From: Limisphaerales bacterium
Lineage (GTDB): Bacteria; Verrucomicrobiota; Verrucomicrobiia; Limisphaerales; UBA11358
Direction of reading: 5' to 3'
NCBI GenBank assembly: GCA_003133815.1
Contig: PKZR01000238.1
Location: 1-5,471, forward strand
DNA length: 5,471 bases
Under the pieces are notes generated by a model. The model was not told the DNA's origin. It made no database searches and worked only from the letters and a program-made list of their open reading frames with translations. Position numbers and translations under genes: made by a program. Of the stretch, positions 5,073 to 5,471 are shown piece after piece. Every line of letters starts with the position of its first letter. Position 1 is the first letter of the stretch.

Positions 5073-5471
5073 TTATGATTCAACGCGTTTTCTATCCCGA
5101 CGCTCCCAATACCACGCGACCCAGACGCTGATTTCAAAGAGGACTTGCAGGACGACGGCCATGACGACCTGCGTGAACGGTTCCGGCGTCGTCAGCAGCG
5201 CGCCTAGAATCAGGTTGATGACGATCATGTAGCGGCGCAGCGCCGTGAGCTTTTGATAATCAAGGATGCCAATCTTCACCAGGGCCAGCAGAACCACGGG
5301 CAGTTCAAATCCCAATCCCATGCCGAGCAGAAATTTTGTAACGAAGCTGAAATAAGTCTCAGCACGCCATTCGGGAACTTTCACACCCATCCAGAGCGCC
5401 CACCATTCGGCGAACTTGAGCGCCCGCGCCAGGACAAAAAAATAGCAGAACGCCACGCCCGCGAGAAACAG
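5073..5471 (-). CDS. tatC: Sec-independent protein translocase subunit TatC, N-terminal part beyond the window
   Basis: Inner-membrane subunit of the twin-arginine translocase, which recognises the RR signal peptide and, with TatA/TatB, exports folded proteins. The visible 132 residues are the C-terminal half of a protein usually near 250. They run from the middle of membrane segment 3 (LFLAGVAFCYFFVLA), through a periplasmic loop, segment 4 with the conserved Glu in GLGFELP (E56 of the visible part, E. coli E170), and segment 5 (MIVINLILGALL), to segment 6 (VVMAVVLQVLFEISVWVAWYW) and a short basic tail. The motif between segments 5 and 6 reads TTPEPFTQ where E. coli has TPPDVFSQ; the spacing from the Glu, 41 residues, is the same. 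The frame stays open to the right edge, so a GTG at 5456 is internal, not the start. The stop is TAA at 5075-5073. Confidence 0.95.
   Translation of the reverse strand: MFLAGVAFCYFFVLARALKFAEWWALWMGVKVPEWRAETYFSFVTKFLLGMGLGFELPVVLLALVKIGILDYQKLTALRRYMIVINLILGALLTTPEPFTQVVMAVVLQVLFEISVWVAWYWERRDRKRVES

Overview
The window is a moderately GC-rich bacterial chromosomal segment carrying housekeeping envelope and translation genes. The best guess for the source is Verrucomicrobiota, or a close relative in the PVC group. This is an inference from three things: a lipoprotein that looks like the TIGR04073 (exosortase-associated) family, a run of short tandem heptamers and hexamers between genes, and the lack of any Shine-Dalgarno sequence at all four complete gene starts. 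There is no 16S or other decisive marker here.

Layout from left to right: (1) the 3' two-thirds or more of a sugar-nucleotidyltransferase gene on the + strand, cut by the left edge; (2) tyrS (tyrosyl-tRNA synthetase) on the - strand, convergent with gene 1 and separated from it by only 9 bp; (3) a 166-bp divergent intergenic region (1881-2046) filled with short tandem repeats; (4) murJ (lipid II flippase) on the + strand; (5) ispE (CDP-ME kinase) on the - strand, whose stop codon overlaps the murJ stop codon; (6) a factor-independent terminator-like hairpin lying directly against the ispE start; (7) a small lipoprotein gene of the TIGR04073 type on the - strand; (8) the 3' half of tatC (Sec-independent translocase subunit) on the - strand, cut by the right edge.

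Functionally, most genes serve the cell envelope: sugar activation, lipid II flipping, isoprenoid precursor supply (undecaprenyl phosphate, the lipid II carrier, is made from isoprenoids), an exported lipoprotein and folded-protein export. The gene order tatC, lipoprotein, ispE on one strand could form one transcription unit, but the hairpin between the last two argues for at least partial separation.

I found no mobile element, CRISPR array, RNA gene or defence-like cassette, and I do not think this window holds a new system. The points most worth a second look are the repeat-filled divergent promoter region, the substitution of an E. coli MurJ cavity aspartate, the terminator against the ispE start, the interlocked murJ/ispE stop codons, and the little-studied lipoprotein.
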